Shown here one piece after another: positions 20,064 to 31,190 of a DNA stretch of 64,000 nucleotides (positions are counted from its first letter, which is position 1; each line of letters begins with the position of its first letter). The DNA is from Symbiodinium natans (Eukaryota; Sar; Dinophyceae; Suessiales; Symbiodiniaceae), in contig CAJNDS010000380.1 in assembly GCA_905221605.1 (NCBI GenBank), forward strand, positions 626,001 to 690,000, written 5' to 3'. The translations under genes were made by a program, and so were the position numbers. The notes under the pieces were generated by a model. That model made no database searches and was not told the origin of the DNA. It was given only the letters and a program-made list of their open reading frames with translations.

Positions 20064-20105
20064 TTTCGCGGCTGCTGCGCGGTTTCGGCTTGCCAGTTAC
20101 TCACT

Positions 20106-20274
20106 CGGGCATTGTGACTGTCAGCAAGCTTCAGCTTTCACTTTTGGGACATCCTCGGTCAAAGGCCGATCGGATTCAGAAGCAGCTGACAGACACTTCC
20201 GGCAAGCCGAAACAAAAGGAGTGCGAGTGCTAGCTAGCTGTTGGTGTTCCCCCCTTTGGCTTCATCGCACCCCT
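20106..20274 (+). repeat. Direct repeat Y, copy 1 (169 bp)
   Basis: Nearly identical to 20611-20779 (one difference noticed, cctcggtcaa against cctcggccaa). It starts cgggcattgtgactgtcagc and ends tcatcgcacccct. It lies just after the second RNase H fragment. It shares a core ttccggcaag with repeat X (ttccggcaaa), each followed by an A-rich stretch. Confidence 0.95.
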
Positions 20275-20610
20275 GCTTCGCTCAGTAGCCTTTGGGTTGC
20301 GTGGTGTAGGACTTACCAGAACGTTCCTGTGTTTACTCAGGGTTGTTTTGGGTAATGTCCTCTCCCATCGCCGCGGTTCAAGCGAGCACACCACGCAACA
20401 CACGCAGAGCTCTAACGCTTTGCTGCTTTCGTTTTCACCCACCCACCCACACCTGGTTATGTGCAGTTGATGCAAGTACAGGAGCTAAAATTCGCCACGC
20501 CAAAGGCAGCTCTGCGTCACGCTGAGGGGTGCTCTTTCTCTACAGCTTGCAAGTCATTACGGCCACAAGTTCTTTCCGTTTTTGCTACTACGCCTGTTTC
20601 CGCTACGAGA

Positions 20611-20779
20611 CGGGCATTGTGACTGTCAGCAAGCTTCAGCTTTCACTTTTGGGACATCCTCGGCCAAAGGCCGATCGGATTCAGAAGCAGCTGACAGACA
20701 CTTCCGGCAAGCCGAAACAAAAGGAGTGCGAGTGCTAGCTAGCTGTTGGTGTTCCCCCCTTTGGCTTCATCGCACCCCT
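20611..20779 (+). repeat. Direct repeat Y, copy 2 (169 bp)
   Basis: Second copy, offset 505 bp. It marks the probable right limit of the DIRS-like cluster; ordinary genic sequence begins after it. Confidence 0.95.
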
Positions 20780-21072
20780 CGTCCTTGATGAAATGATCCT
20801 GAAATTCCCTTCGGGGACCAGCGCAAGAGGCTAGGTGCACGATGCAAGAGTTTTGGCCCCAAAGCTCCAGTCTCCCCTGTTGCCTTCGTCTCGATGCGGA
20901 TGATGACAGCATCCCGATGATATTCTTAGAATCTTAGAGCGGCATTGTTCCTGCCAGGGAGACAGCGGGTTGCCAGTGTAAGCCAGGGATTCAGCATTTC
21001 ATCCCTTCAAAGCGCGGCGGTCTGAGTTGTCACTGCTGACCTGCCAAGGTTTCAAGCCCGTCGCGGAGCACT

Positions 21073-22599
21073 ATGTGTTGCCTGGTCCTGTGGCACGTTA
21101 TGGCAGACACTGTCCTGGCCACATCAACCGATGCAGTAGCAGGCCATCCAATGCTTGATGCATTCGTGGCTGCTGGCGTCGACTCTGATGAACCCGGCAC
21201 CACGCTGTGGCTTTCAGATTATAAGCTCATGTCAGGGTGTGGCACAACTTCGGCAGAATCCCCAGATGTGGATGAAATCATCCCTGGAATTATCGACAAA
21301 GCCCTAGAAACGGCCCGACATGACCGTAGTCGCATCCTGGAGTACGTGGACGACCACGTGTCGATTGGCGACAACCAGGGCCTGATTGTGCGCGGGGCGA
21401 CCATCACATGCTTCGTTGCAAGCAGGTCTTCGGCTGACACCTGGGCTCCTGCGGCGTATGCAGCACATATTGCCGCATACGCTCCCCGCGGGTCCCCCTC
21501 GGAGCTGCCCGCAGATCCCAGGCTGGGCCCCAACATGTCCTTGCTGGTTGAAGCCGACGTCATGGAACTGCCAGTCAGAGGCGCGCTCTTCACACCTCGC
21601 CACTACTGTTTCGACTTTGCCAGTGATGACGTCCAGGCTGTGGAGCCTTCCTTTGATGGCTTCTTTCCGACGTTCGCGAAGACAGTCAGAAAGATGCCTG
21701 TCTGGTACAGGCGGGGGCTTCAGAGGGTTACTGCTCAGTCAAACCGCTTGGTCCCTATGCCCAGATGGGCAAAAAGCAGGCGCATGCCAAGCCACATGTT
21801 CATGCGGGATGCATTTCGTGACCCCAAAGCCGAACTCCTCCACCTTATTGAGAAGGCGCGCAACAGCACCTGCAGCCACGAATGCTTGTTCCAAGAGTTG
21901 AACTGCAGCAAAGATGACCTGCTGGAGGCGTTGAAGCTGGTCGATGAGCGTCCTTGCACAGCCACGGCAGAAAGCTTGGGGCAGTTTCTGTGGCTGCAGC
22001 AGGTCATCGAAAACCACATGAACGCAACCGAGGTTGGTTCTGATTATATTGTTAGCTGGCCTTTTGTGCTGTCTCCATCAATCGCAGCACGTGGCAAGAC
22101 CTATCTCGGGAGTGCGGGGCAGTGGAACCCATTCAGCGGACAGAATGAGTCGAAAGCACCTGACACGAGGATTGATGTATACAGCTGCATTTGCAACGAC
22201 AGGCCATTCATGCATTGTGACAAGGTGCTCCTGATAAGAGCAATGGCCTTCCCTGGTGCGGTTCAGCGGCGCCTGCATGAGTATGCCGGCACTCCAACGA
22301 CTCCATGGTGGCGTTCCCCCTATATTTTTCCACGTAACTTTCAGGCCAACAAAGAGTACTTTCAGGAGCAAGAGACATTGTGGGAATCGGGCACAAAGCT
22401 GCAACTGGCAGTTCTTGCCACTGGAAATTTGACCCAGAAAAGGGTCGGAAGGACGGCTGATTGGTTGATGGTGACAGAGTTTGACAAGCCTGGCCCCTTG
22501 AGGGAGCTCATGATTGCACAGTACGACTCAGCGCATGAAGTCTACGACAGAGCTGCAGAACAATTGGATGTTGAGTCCCCTTGTAAAGATGCTGGGTAA
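21073..22599 (+). CDS. Conserved-looking protein of unknown family, 508 aa
   Basis: Single long ORF starting MCCLVLWHVMADTVLATS and ending at 22599. It has no frame breaks, even composition and several Cys (CSHECLFQELNC, YSCICNDRPFMHC). No signal peptide is clear and no membrane helix. Motif-like parts are ILEYVDDHVSIGDNQG, WPFVLSPSIAARGK and WWRSPYIFPRNFQANKE. YVDD here is not a reverse transcriptase: none of the other RT blocks is present. It could be a whole intronless gene or a large exon. I do not recognise it. Confidence 0.6.
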   Translation: MCCLVLWHVMADTVLATSTDAVAGHPMLDAFVAAGVDSDEPGTTLWLSDYKLMSGCGTTSAESPDVDEIIPGIIDKALETARHDRSRILEYVDDHVSIGDNQGLIVRGATITCFVASRSSADTWAPAAYAAHIAAYAPRGSPSELPADPRLGPNMSLLVEADVMELPVRGALFTPRHYCFDFASDDVQAVEPSFDGFFPTFAKTVRKMPVWYRRGLQRVTAQSNRLVPMPRWAKSRRMPSHMFMRDAFRDPKAELLHLIEKARNSTCSHECLFQELNCSKDDLLEALKLVDERPCTATAESLGQFLWLQQVIENHMNATEVGSDYIVSWPFVLSPSIAARGKTYLGSAGQWNPFSGQNESKAPDTRIDVYSCICNDRPFMHCDKVLLIRAMAFPGAVQRRLHEYAGTPTTPWWRSPYIFPRNFQANKEYFQEQETLWESGTKLQLAVLATGNLTQKRVGRTADWLMVTEFDKPGPLRELMIAQYDSAHEVYDRAAEQLDVESPCKDAG

Positions 22600-22729
22600 T
22601 TGAACTTGAAATAAGTTACCATATTCTGAATACATACTAAATGGTATATAATGGCGTAGGTTTCTTGATGACGGTAGCTTAGTTTGAGTTCCAACTCAGG
22701 ATGTCGCAAGTGATACCGATCTGCTGATC

Positions 22730-23377
22730 ATGGTGGGAGCCATGGCTGCAGCAGCTTGTGGTGGCTCTCAGGCCATTGCGCAGTCAGTGCACACGGCCCT
22801 CCGCTGGGTTTGCTTGGCTTGGATGGGGGGCCGGACAGCTAAGCCTGCCAGCGGATGTCGGCGCTTCCTGCCCTCGTACGAGTTGTGTCTTGCTTCGCTT
22901 TGGCTTGCTGCCTCTGTGCTTTGCTACTATCCTGCTCTCGATCAACTGCAAAAGGAAAAGGCCGTGTCCCAATTCAGCCACAGCGGTGTTGACATGGTGG
23001 CGCGCTATGGAGGATGGCAGAGCACCGACCCTGTCGATGGCGGGAGATCAGTACTGGTCACGCTCGCGCATGCAACGTCGAAGTGCGAAGAGCATCGGTT
23101 CAATTTGATATCTTGCTTGTTCGCTGCTGGGGTTCTCTTTGGCATCCTCGCGAACAGTCCTTTCTTCTTCCGTGCCCGAGCTGCCTGGAAACGGTACGTA
23201 GACGGGATTTTCTCGAAGGAGCGCCAGACTGCCAGAGATTCTTGGGTCACAGATGAAAAGCTTGCCTTATTCGATGGCTCTCCTCCGCTCGAGTCAGCTG
23301 GCCCGGCATCGCCAGTGGCCACAGTGTTGCCGGTCGTTGGTCCAGTACCAGTTGGGAGGATGAGGATTAGTTTGTAG
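22730..23377 (+). CDS. Small membrane protein with two predicted helices
   Basis: 215 codons. Hydrophobic segments lie near residues 50-68 (LCLASLWLAASVLCYY) and 123-145 (LISCLFAAGVLFGILANS), with a loop of about 55 residues between and a hydrophilic tail ending in Pro/Val-rich sequence. It starts 130 bp after the preceding gene on the same strand, across an AT-rich spacer. Function unknown; it could be an exon of a larger gene. Confidence 0.5.
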   Translation: MVGAMAAAACGGSQAIAQSVHTALRWVCLAWMGGRTAKPASGCRRFLPSYELCLASLWLAASVLCYYPALDQLQKEKAVSQFSHSGVDMVARYGGWQSTDPVDGGRSVLVTLAHATSKCEEHRFNLISCLFAAGVLFGILANSPFFFRARAAWKRYVDGIFSKERQTARDSWVTDEKLALFDGSPPLESAGPASPVATVLPVVGPVPVGRMRISL

Positions 23378-25900
23378 CGTGGCACCACCTGGTGGGGGCA
23401 CGCTAGACGCTAGCTGACTCCACCATGCTGTGCAGAGGAGGCGTAGAGGCTGGAACCAAAGCCACGGGCTCTGTGGCACGAAGCAGCACGCGTTGATAAA
23501 GACTGAAATTCATGCAAGTGCCTAGGCTTGTACAGGATGCAGATGTGCTGGTCAGAAGCACCAATTGTTTCATACCGGGGCGTCTTGCAACGTCTTCAAC
23601 CGAAGCATGCTAATAGTGTCAATTGCGACCGGCATGAACAGGTTGAGGTGCCAAAGTGGCCAAGGTTCAGTTATTCACATGCCAGCGAAGACGTTTCAAC
23701 TTGTCACGCACAGACGGCGACAGAGTAGGTACTCCCCTCGACGCTTCCGAATTCACTGTGCAGTGTACAGGTAAGCTAGAAAGGACAGGGTTTGGATTCC
23801 CCGTCAGAGGTCGTGAAACTTCTTCATTACTTATGCACCATGATTGTTATCTGCAAGTTTGGACGTCAGTGAACCAAACATCCTCCATATTGTCACTGCT
23901 GTTCTGCTAAGGATAGGCATATAGTTGCATGTGATGTCAAATCCTTTGTGAGACTGGAGTCTCGCAAGTACAATCTTGAGGCTCTTGGGGGGTTTCAGCT
24001 GCTGGCATGTCAACAGCGTTGGTGCTTGGGGCCAGGCGGAATTGGGGAGGGGAATTGGGACTGTGGGAGTGGGTGTTGGGGGTCGCAGTGCTCGACGGAT
24101 TTCCAGTGGCAGGACTTCGCATTGCGGATCTCGGACTGTGGCTTTCGACAGTTGGCTCAAATGCAAAGGTGTTTTATGCTGCCTAGGGTTCCTCGTCTGG
24201 TTCGGTTCGGTGGGTCCACTGTTGCGAAGCTTGAGCTGGATAGCACAAGACGTGAGTACAGTTACATACACTCCATTATGCCGGGAGCTGTCGATTTAAA
24301 TCATATACCGCAGCACGGCTGTTGATATTCTGCTGACAAGGTCCATCCCCCCGAAAGAAAGTTGAAATACAAGCACACGCCCACACATACAGATCAACTG
24401 CACCTAACCCTGACCATGACGTCTCAATTAAGCAATAACTTTTCTTACTATGATTACTAGGAACCTTACTTTGACTATTATTATTAGTCTTACGATGATC
24501 AGTCTTACTATTCTGATTACTTGGCAGTGGGGCCTGTGCTCGGAGGATCGCGGGACTTAGTAAGTGGGGTTGCTAATGCCGTATATAGGGCTATCACTAA
24601 CGGTAACTTCGTTACCTAGCATTGACTCCCACGTACTTGATCCCTAAACCCTGAACCCTAAACCGCTTACTCCCTCCTTCCTGCAAGTCTGGGGTCGAGA
24701 GCTTGACGTTGATGAGCTGTCCGGGTGATCGATGGGGTCCCCGATGGTCCCCAATCAATAGACTTAGACTCGAATATGGCGCTTCTTTATCATAGGTCCT
24801 GGACGGATAGATGTGGCCGCTTATTTAGTTGTAGCCCGTATACGTAGCAAGTATCCTAATGCTTTTTGGTTGATGGCGACACGACGTCTCTGTGTCCGCC
24901 CGATGTGCCGATCAACAGTGCAGTGTCAGTCCAGGGTTGATGTATCTCAATAGCTCCTCATCCGCGTATGTGCGGAATCAAGCTTCTCATGGTGGTGACT
25001 ATAGCGAAGTGACACACCCCTACTTGGAGGATCATGGGACTGCGTAAGTAAGGCTATAAATACGGTAATTGGGGTTCTGAGAAAGTATTGGTGTAGTTCA
25101 TAACCTTGGTTACTAAGTCCCATGATCCTTTAAGTAAAGCATCCTAAAGCCAACGCCTAGCTTGAGGACTTCAGAAACTGAGCCCCAGCGCTTGAACCCG
25201 AGAAAAGAACCGGTAACCCCAAACCCTTAACCCCAAATCCCTGTAAACCCTGAACCCTAAACCCTAAATTAAACCCTAAATCTCCGATCTCAAGCAGTGT
25301 TGAGCCCGGCCGAAACTCCAAGCGGGCTTGCCAAAATGGGTCCGAATATTAGGCTCGCTTGATGAACAACTCTTCGGGGAGACTCGTTTTGGGACGTCTT
25401 TTCTGGGGCTCAAATAACCCGGAATGGAGATGTGGTTAACAATGCTTTCAATTTGCGCACGAGATGCGATTAGGCAGCCTGTCCTGGGCCAGGTGCATGC
25501 AAGGTGTGCCGTCCGCTTATACCTCTGGACCTGCCTGTTGGCTGCGAGGGGGCACCAAAGTCCAAGACCAAAGTTTTTGCCTGACACTTGCACTCGATTT
25601 CATCCGCAGATGATGACATCCGTGTATCTCCGCGTGTGTTTCTGCAGCAGTAAATGAGAAACAGTGCTGGCATCTCTGCTAAGCAGTCCTGGTTTCGCTG
25701 TGTTCTTGAGGGCTGGCCATTCACACACTGCAGCGCGGAAGTTGCTTCGAGGTCATAGGCAAAAGAAGGCGCTGCGTCGGCATCTGCAGTTTGTGGCTCA
25801 AGGTTTTGTGTGTGCCATGTTGTAGAGGTTCTGGCCCTTCGAGTGCATCATTGTACTCCTGAGCCTCGTACAAATCTACCAGCCTGGAGGAAGAAAGGCC
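23378..25900. other. Non-coding stretch with first telomere-like tracts
   Basis: No convincing coding exon. AT-rich at 24,420-24,520. Degenerate CCCTAAA-type units occur at about 24,640-24,665 and 25,215-25,280. A phrase of the form ggatc(g/a)(c/t)gggact..gtaagt recurs near 24,545 and 25,028, flanked by similar sequence, suggesting an old duplication. Confidence 0.5.
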
Positions 25901-25901
25901 C

Positions 25902-26760
25902 ATGACCAGCCAGGCAAAGTTGCGAGTCTGCCGCACAACCGTGGTGATCTTATGTAGCAGTCTGGCTTTGACTTTCTTCTTCTTGAGTTCCAATGTCTTC
26001 GGGATGATGGCGAGCAAAGTTCACTTGCCGAACTTGCTTTCTGAGTCTCTTGGCAAAGTGGGCCATGTCTGCAACGGTTCTGTTGAAAGCTCCAAGGGGA
26101 ATTGGCGTCCATTCAACAGTTCTTCTTCTTCGGACTCTTTTCGGGCTCCAGTGTATCCGCTGTACGACCTGTGGACTGCATGTGGTGACGAAAGCAGGCG
26201 GTTCTTAAAGTATGAACGCAAGGACGACTGCACTGTTTTGGACTCAATGGAAGCTGCTTCCCGCCTTGGCAACCGCTCGATTTATTTTGTTGGTGACAGC
26301 CTGACTGGAGAGCTCTTCTACAGCATTCGATGGCTGAGGCGCCGTGTGATTGTCTACAACAGCCTGTGGGTACAGCCATCCTTCGGGACTGCAGTGACGG
26401 CACTGTCCTGTTCGCAAGGATGGGAAGGAACCTACGAAACTAACAATTGGCTACTCGATTCCTTACGGAGGTATGCGGGTTGGGAAAAGAGCAGGAAAGC
26501 TGCAAGAGAAACATGCGGGATGGTACTTCTCCAAGATGCTTGCACACATTGTGGCTTGCCCACAATATGGCGAACACTGGCTTCGGCGCCGCCACGGGAG
26601 AGTGACGTGCTCGTGGTGAATTTGGGCACATGGTACAACATGGGTCCCGTGGAAGAGCTTGAGCACTTGCTGTCATTCTTGGACACCTTGAAGTTTCCTG
26701 AAGAGCTGAGCGGTTTGAAGCTGACAAGCTGGATCAGACATCAGCTTCACCTGGCCAACT
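25902..26760 (+). CDS. PC-esterase/TBL-like membrane protein, N-terminal exon
   Basis: Open from MTSQAKLRVC to about 26795. A membrane anchor (about residues 12-35, VVILCSSLALTFFFLSS) is followed by a Ser-rich stem. The catalytic block IYFVGDSLTGELFYSIRW holds the GDS of the GDSL/PC-esterase (TBL/PMR5/Cas1) superfamily. DVLVVNLGTWYN matches the conserved middle block. The frame loses family resemblance after about 26710, where a donor probably lies. The partner exon with the second catalytic motif is at 27.0-27.66 kb in another frame. Family members O-acetylate glycans in the Golgi; a similar role here is inference. Confidence 0.75.
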
Positions 26761-27017
26761 TCAACACAGTTGACAAATGCGGAGGACATTGCTGAATGGA
26801 GGGGTTCCCAGTAACAGTAACGATATATGGATTCAAAAAGGTTTGTTTGCACTGCCCAATCTTTATCTACTCTCTCTCGCTCTCTCTCTTCCCCTCAGTT
26901 TCTTTTCAGTACGCCTCTTCAGAACACAACGTCGCAAAGGGTTCTAGTGGCTGCTAGCCGGTTCGATAGTCTCCTGAGGAAGACGGTTGCGACAACAACC
27001 TCGAATGACGTGTTCAA

Positions 27018-27661
27018 AGCATGGCCTTTTGGCGGTGGACTATGTGCAAGGTCTTTTTGCTTTGGCAGAATCTTTCCTCGAGCACAGGGACCTCTTGCCC
27101 AAAAACATTTTTTGGGTGGACACGCCACCAAACCACTTCGCTGACAACAGCACGCCTGAAAAGCCTGTCCCAGGCTGCTTCCCGCATGGCCAGTCACCTG
27201 CTTCGAGGCTCATCAAGCAGTGGAGAAATCGCATCGCTCAACGTCTTTTGCCTGCGTTGCTTCCTTCAGCTTTCCGCATCCACGGTGCCGAGATCCTGTT
27301 GGATTGGTGGAATGAGTCCCACTGGAGCCCTTCAGACTGTGTACATTTCTGCCAGGGAACGCAAGGCTGGAATGAACATGTGGCAAATGTCCTCACAACG
27401 ATTGTGAACAATTTGCCGCCAGATACGAACACCATGCCTTTCGCCCAGCCTGCCCAAGATGACCCGCGCATGAGGTTGGTGGCTGCGGTGGACCGCTTCT
27501 CTTCAAGCGGACGAATGTCCTTGTATACGATCATAGCCTCGTGTTCCATTGGCCTGCTCACGTTTACGGCGTTTTGTCTCCGACTTTGGATCCAAGTGTG
27601 CTGCACAAGACACAGGGTGTCCGTTTCCCAGAACGGCTTCCAGAGTGCCTGCGTTGGTTAA
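27018..27661 (+). CDS. PC-esterase/TBL-like membrane protein, C-terminal exon
   Basis: From about LLAVDYVQGLFALAESF the frame is open to a stop at 27661. KNIFWVDTPPNHFADN and GCFPHG fit the family block after the GDS domain. SDCVHFCQGTQGWNEHV carries the D-x-x-H catalytic pair in the DCxHxC...WNE context typical of TBL proteins. A second membrane helix (YTIIASCSIGLLTFTAF) lies near the C terminus, followed by a short Cys-rich tail. The exon starts at an AG near 27015; the open frame before that is not convincing. With the first exon it gives a protein of roughly 480-500 residues anchored at both ends. Confidence 0.75.
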
Positions 27662-29880
27662 GCTCCGTCAGAGTACCTCTGATGGCCATGCCAAACCCCA
27701 AGCCACCACTTCTGCCCTAAACCCTGAACATCCCTGAACTCATTCGATCCTGTCCTGTGCATTCAGAAGCGGATGGAGGAGCTCTCATGGACTGGGCTTG
27801 GGCTGTGATGTGGACATTGCTGACTTTTGCTGACTTATGCACGACAGACTGACAAAAAGGGCTGAAGAAGGAGGTGCAAGGTTACACGCTGCTTGTGGCC
27901 CGCAAGCAGATCGCACACCAATGCTGACAGTGCTAAGATTTCAAAGAGGGAAGCAATGAAGCAATGAAGCAATGCTTGTTAGCAGAGATGTCTTCCACGC
28001 ACCTCGCTGCTCCGATGTCGCCGCGGGCTTCCGCATGGATACCAGCAGGGTGGAGTCGAACCGCTTCTTTCAGCGTCATGCAGCAGCCGGTGAGGACATG
28101 GACCGTTGAAGACATGGCATTCTGTGACCAATGTGGACCGTAGCATGCAGCTTGAAGTTGGTGGACACCACGAACCATCCCACTCGATTCACGAGAGACA
28201 ACGCTATTGGACTCATATCAGGTCGAAGCAGAAAGAGGTCTCGGGCCGAGAGTCTCGGGTTGCCCTTTGAGCATGTCATATCTGTTGTGCGCGGATGGTA
28301 ATCGTAGACAGCAAGAGCATGAGCAAGCCTATGGGCGAAGGTCGGGCTTGACTCGGGTTTAACCGCTTAACCATATGCCATATCCTCAGTCGGCTAAGTT
28401 TCGATTTCGTGGAACTGGCGGCGGATTTCCTTGATCATGTCGAAACCCGCGTCACAGTAGGCACAGCAGCCATCGTAAACATGCCCTAACTTTTAAGCCG
28501 TGGGCCCGCCAGCTCAAAAAAGACCAGAGACAGGAGGGTGGGGGTATCATCAGACCTCAGCCCACTCGCCGAGATCCCATTCAGAACAGGGACACTGATA
28601 GCGCATGGGACAGTACAGCAACGATATGAAGGGCACATACTGGACGATTCCTGATAACATCCGATGCGGAGGACCTATGCCCGGCACGAAGAATCAGCGC
28701 CCGTCAGCTATGTGGCCTCCCGCGATGTGTCTTCACGGTATTGCTTAAAGTTTCGCCACCTTTCAAGCATACTAGCAATTAAGTGGCTTCTTGAACATGC
28801 AACGTCGAATAGCGCCCCACGCTGTGTACTCGGCGGCTGATTTTGCTCCAGCTTCCCGCTTGTTTCTGCGACATGTGTCGTTTTGCAACGAAGTTTGGCG
28901 AGCTAAGCTGACTTGATGTGATGCGTGACGGCCGTGGCCGTGCTATGCGCTTTTGGATCAAGCTCATAATTCAACAAAACCCATAATTGAACAAAAGCCC
29001 AGAAGCCATGCCTTGCGTGCATGTGTTGCAGTTTATACAGCTTGCCATCAGGGTTCATTTGTATCTATTCAGCCCTCATGCAAGACTTTTCTTGGACTTG
29101 GCTCACGCATCTAATGCACCGAGGCGCCATGTCGCCTGGTGCAGGAACCAGTCTTGCATGAGGAGCACATGTAGCTTTCTTGCTACATTGAACACCGAAA
29201 CACAGCTAAGCCCAAAGCCAGCAAGCCCAAAGCCCCAGACATTCGCCTCTTAACCCCGAGAACATGCCAGTCATCCGTGCCGTGCCCGTCAGGCCCCGTC
29301 TCCAGGTTTGTCGCCCCATGCTCAGACAAGAGCTTACATCACGGTACCGTAACATGGGCATACAGGAAACAATATGGTTTTCTGACTTCGGTAACTCGAT
29401 GGTTGCTTGACAACACCCCCAGCTTGTTCAAGGCTCTAGGCTTCAGGAAGTTTAGGGTTTAGATGGGCTGAGGGTTTAGCCGCAGCAGTGCGTTCAGTGA
29501 GTTGTGCTTGGGCGCTGGCTTGCTGGCTCAACAGCTTCACATACATCATGCAACTGCTGTATGAAAGCCTATCCTGACAATGCGTTGAGCCCATGAGCTT
29601 AGATTTAGCTGCAAACGCTTCTGTACTATGGGTCGGCATCCTAGAATCTAGCAACTTGCATGTGCAACCGCGGAGCCGTGTTGGGGGGTCATTTGGTCAT
29701 TTCATTTGCGTTTTTCGGGGTTTATCTGTGCTGGCATGCCGCGGGAGCTGCGGCAATTTAAGCATTCGAACGAGGGCCTTCAGGACGAAGACGTGCGAGG
29801 CACCCAGGGCTTTAGGCATGCTTAAGGGTTTCGGCCTTTCGGATTTAAGGAGCTGAGGGTTTGGGCTTCATGAGGCGCCC
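27662..29880. other. No recognisable gene
   Basis: Only short ORFs without family resemblance. A duplicated gaagcaatgaagcaatg at about 27,951-27,973 is a small tandem repeat. Telomere-like units (tttagggttt near 29,452, gggtttag near 29,471) appear toward the right end. Confidence 0.5.
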
Positions 29881-30059
29881 ATTTCTCACACCTGTCCTCC
29901 GAAGGGCTCCCGACGGATGAGCGACACTTTGACGAGGTGCCGGGCTTGCTCAAAGAGCCCGACAAACCCCCCTGAACTCAACGGAGTTCTTACAGACTTG
30001 GATCTCAAACCCGAAACCCTTCGAATCGTGTGCTGCTCGCTGAGCCCCGACACCTTCAG

Positions 30060-30165
30060 GTGGACCTGTCGAGGAACCTCTTTGGGCCAAGCGGCATTCA
30101 GAGTATCATGAACTTCGCTCTCTTGCAGCGGCAGTTGACAGTTTTGAAACTGTATCGATGCGATC
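30060..30165 (+). CDS. Exon of a leucine-rich-repeat protein
   Basis: After the acceptor caccttcag the frame reads VDLSRNLFGPSGIQSI then QLTVLKLYRC. LxLxxNxxGxxG and LxxLxLxxC are the ribonuclease-inhibitor-type LRR pattern. Two more LRR-like exons follow on the same strand at about 30,380 and 30,664, so this is one gene with small exons; its ends are not found. Confidence 0.55.
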
Positions 30166-30379
30166 CTCGGCCCCAGCATTTTGCGGATGTTGTTTTTGGG
30201 GATGTCAGCAGAGGGTTAACAGGGCCAGCGCTGGGGCCCAGAAACACACATTCTTGAAGAGAAGTGCAGGAGAGCTCTCGACTCGTTTTTGGACCTCATG
30301 CTGCATTCCAAAGCCCCAAGCCCAAGCCTAACAAATGATAAAACTGACTCCCTGGACCCTAAACAAACACTGAACTTGT

Positions 30380-30450
30380 TGACCCTTCGGGTCATCCGCA
30401 TGCGGTGTGCCGAGGGTTTGGGTGATGCCTGCGCCGAGATACTGAGCGAA
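30380..30450 (+). CDS. Probable LRR exon
   Basis: Reads LTLRVIRMRCAEGLGDACAE, with GLGDACAEIL fitting the helical half of a ribonuclease-inhibitor-type repeat. Borders uncertain. Confidence 0.4.
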
Positions 30451-30663
30451 TTTTGTTCATCGCCACTTCGCAGAATTCTTTCGGGTTCAGGGTCCCGGCT
30501 GGGGTTTGGGGATCCCACCTTTTTTCTGTCTTTGTGTTCCATCGCAGTAGTTTCTCTTTCGGGAGAAAGAAGCCTCTGCCGCGGGGAGGATCCGTACATC
30601 AATGCCCAACACAAAGCCTTAACCCTCGCCCCAAGAGAGCTCCAGCTCTACTCAGGCAGATAG

Positions 30664-30715
30664 TATTGGATCAGCTGCATCTGTCCCACAACGAGATCAC
30701 AGAGAAGGGTGCCGC
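30664..30715 (+). CDS. LRR exon
   Basis: After gcagatag the frame reads VLDQLHLSHNEITEKGAA, a textbook LxxLxLxxNxIxxxGA repeat. Donor near gtgccgcag. Confidence 0.55.
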
Positions 30716-30887
30716 AGGGCCCTCAGCGTGGCAATGCAGAGGTTAAGATTTCAGGGCTTTGACTCGGCTACCCGACCCGGAAATTGCAAGCCGTAAGCCT
30801 TAGAAGTAAAAGCTGACTAGAGTGCAGGGTCGAGGGTTTCTTGTCAGCAGCTCGTGCACGTGCATGTACATGTATGGATGAAAGAAG

Positions 30888-30971
30888 GAAATGAAAAAAT
30901 GAAATGAAATGAAATGAAATGCAATGAAATGAAATGAAATGAGTGAATGAATGAATCAATGAATGAATGAG
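30888..30971 (+). repeat. AATGA/AATG simple repeat
   Basis: GAAAT pentamers repeated about ten times, turning into GAATGAAT tetramers at the right end. Confidence 0.95.
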
Positions 30972-31117
30972 TTTGCACATTATATAGGTAGGGTAGGTTC
31001 ATGAATTACACGTGTCTGTGAACAGCCGTGAACAACACACCCTACCCGAAGCCATAACACGTCCCCCACCTCCCCTATTCCCCCCCTAGACCCAAACTTC
31101 GAAGGCCCTCCCACAAG

Positions 31118-31190
31118 TCTAAAACCCTAAACCCTAAACCCTAAACCCGAAACCCTAAACCCTAAACACTAAACCCTGAACACTCGAACT
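31118..31190 (+). repeat. Short interstitial telomere-like array
   Basis: About eight CCCTAAA units with a few changes (cccgaaa, cactaaa, ccctgaa). Confidence 0.85.

Noticed and set aside
21331-21360. YVDDH in the 508-aa protein as a reverse transcriptase motif
   Set aside because: No other RT block is present around it and the rest of the protein does not resemble RT.
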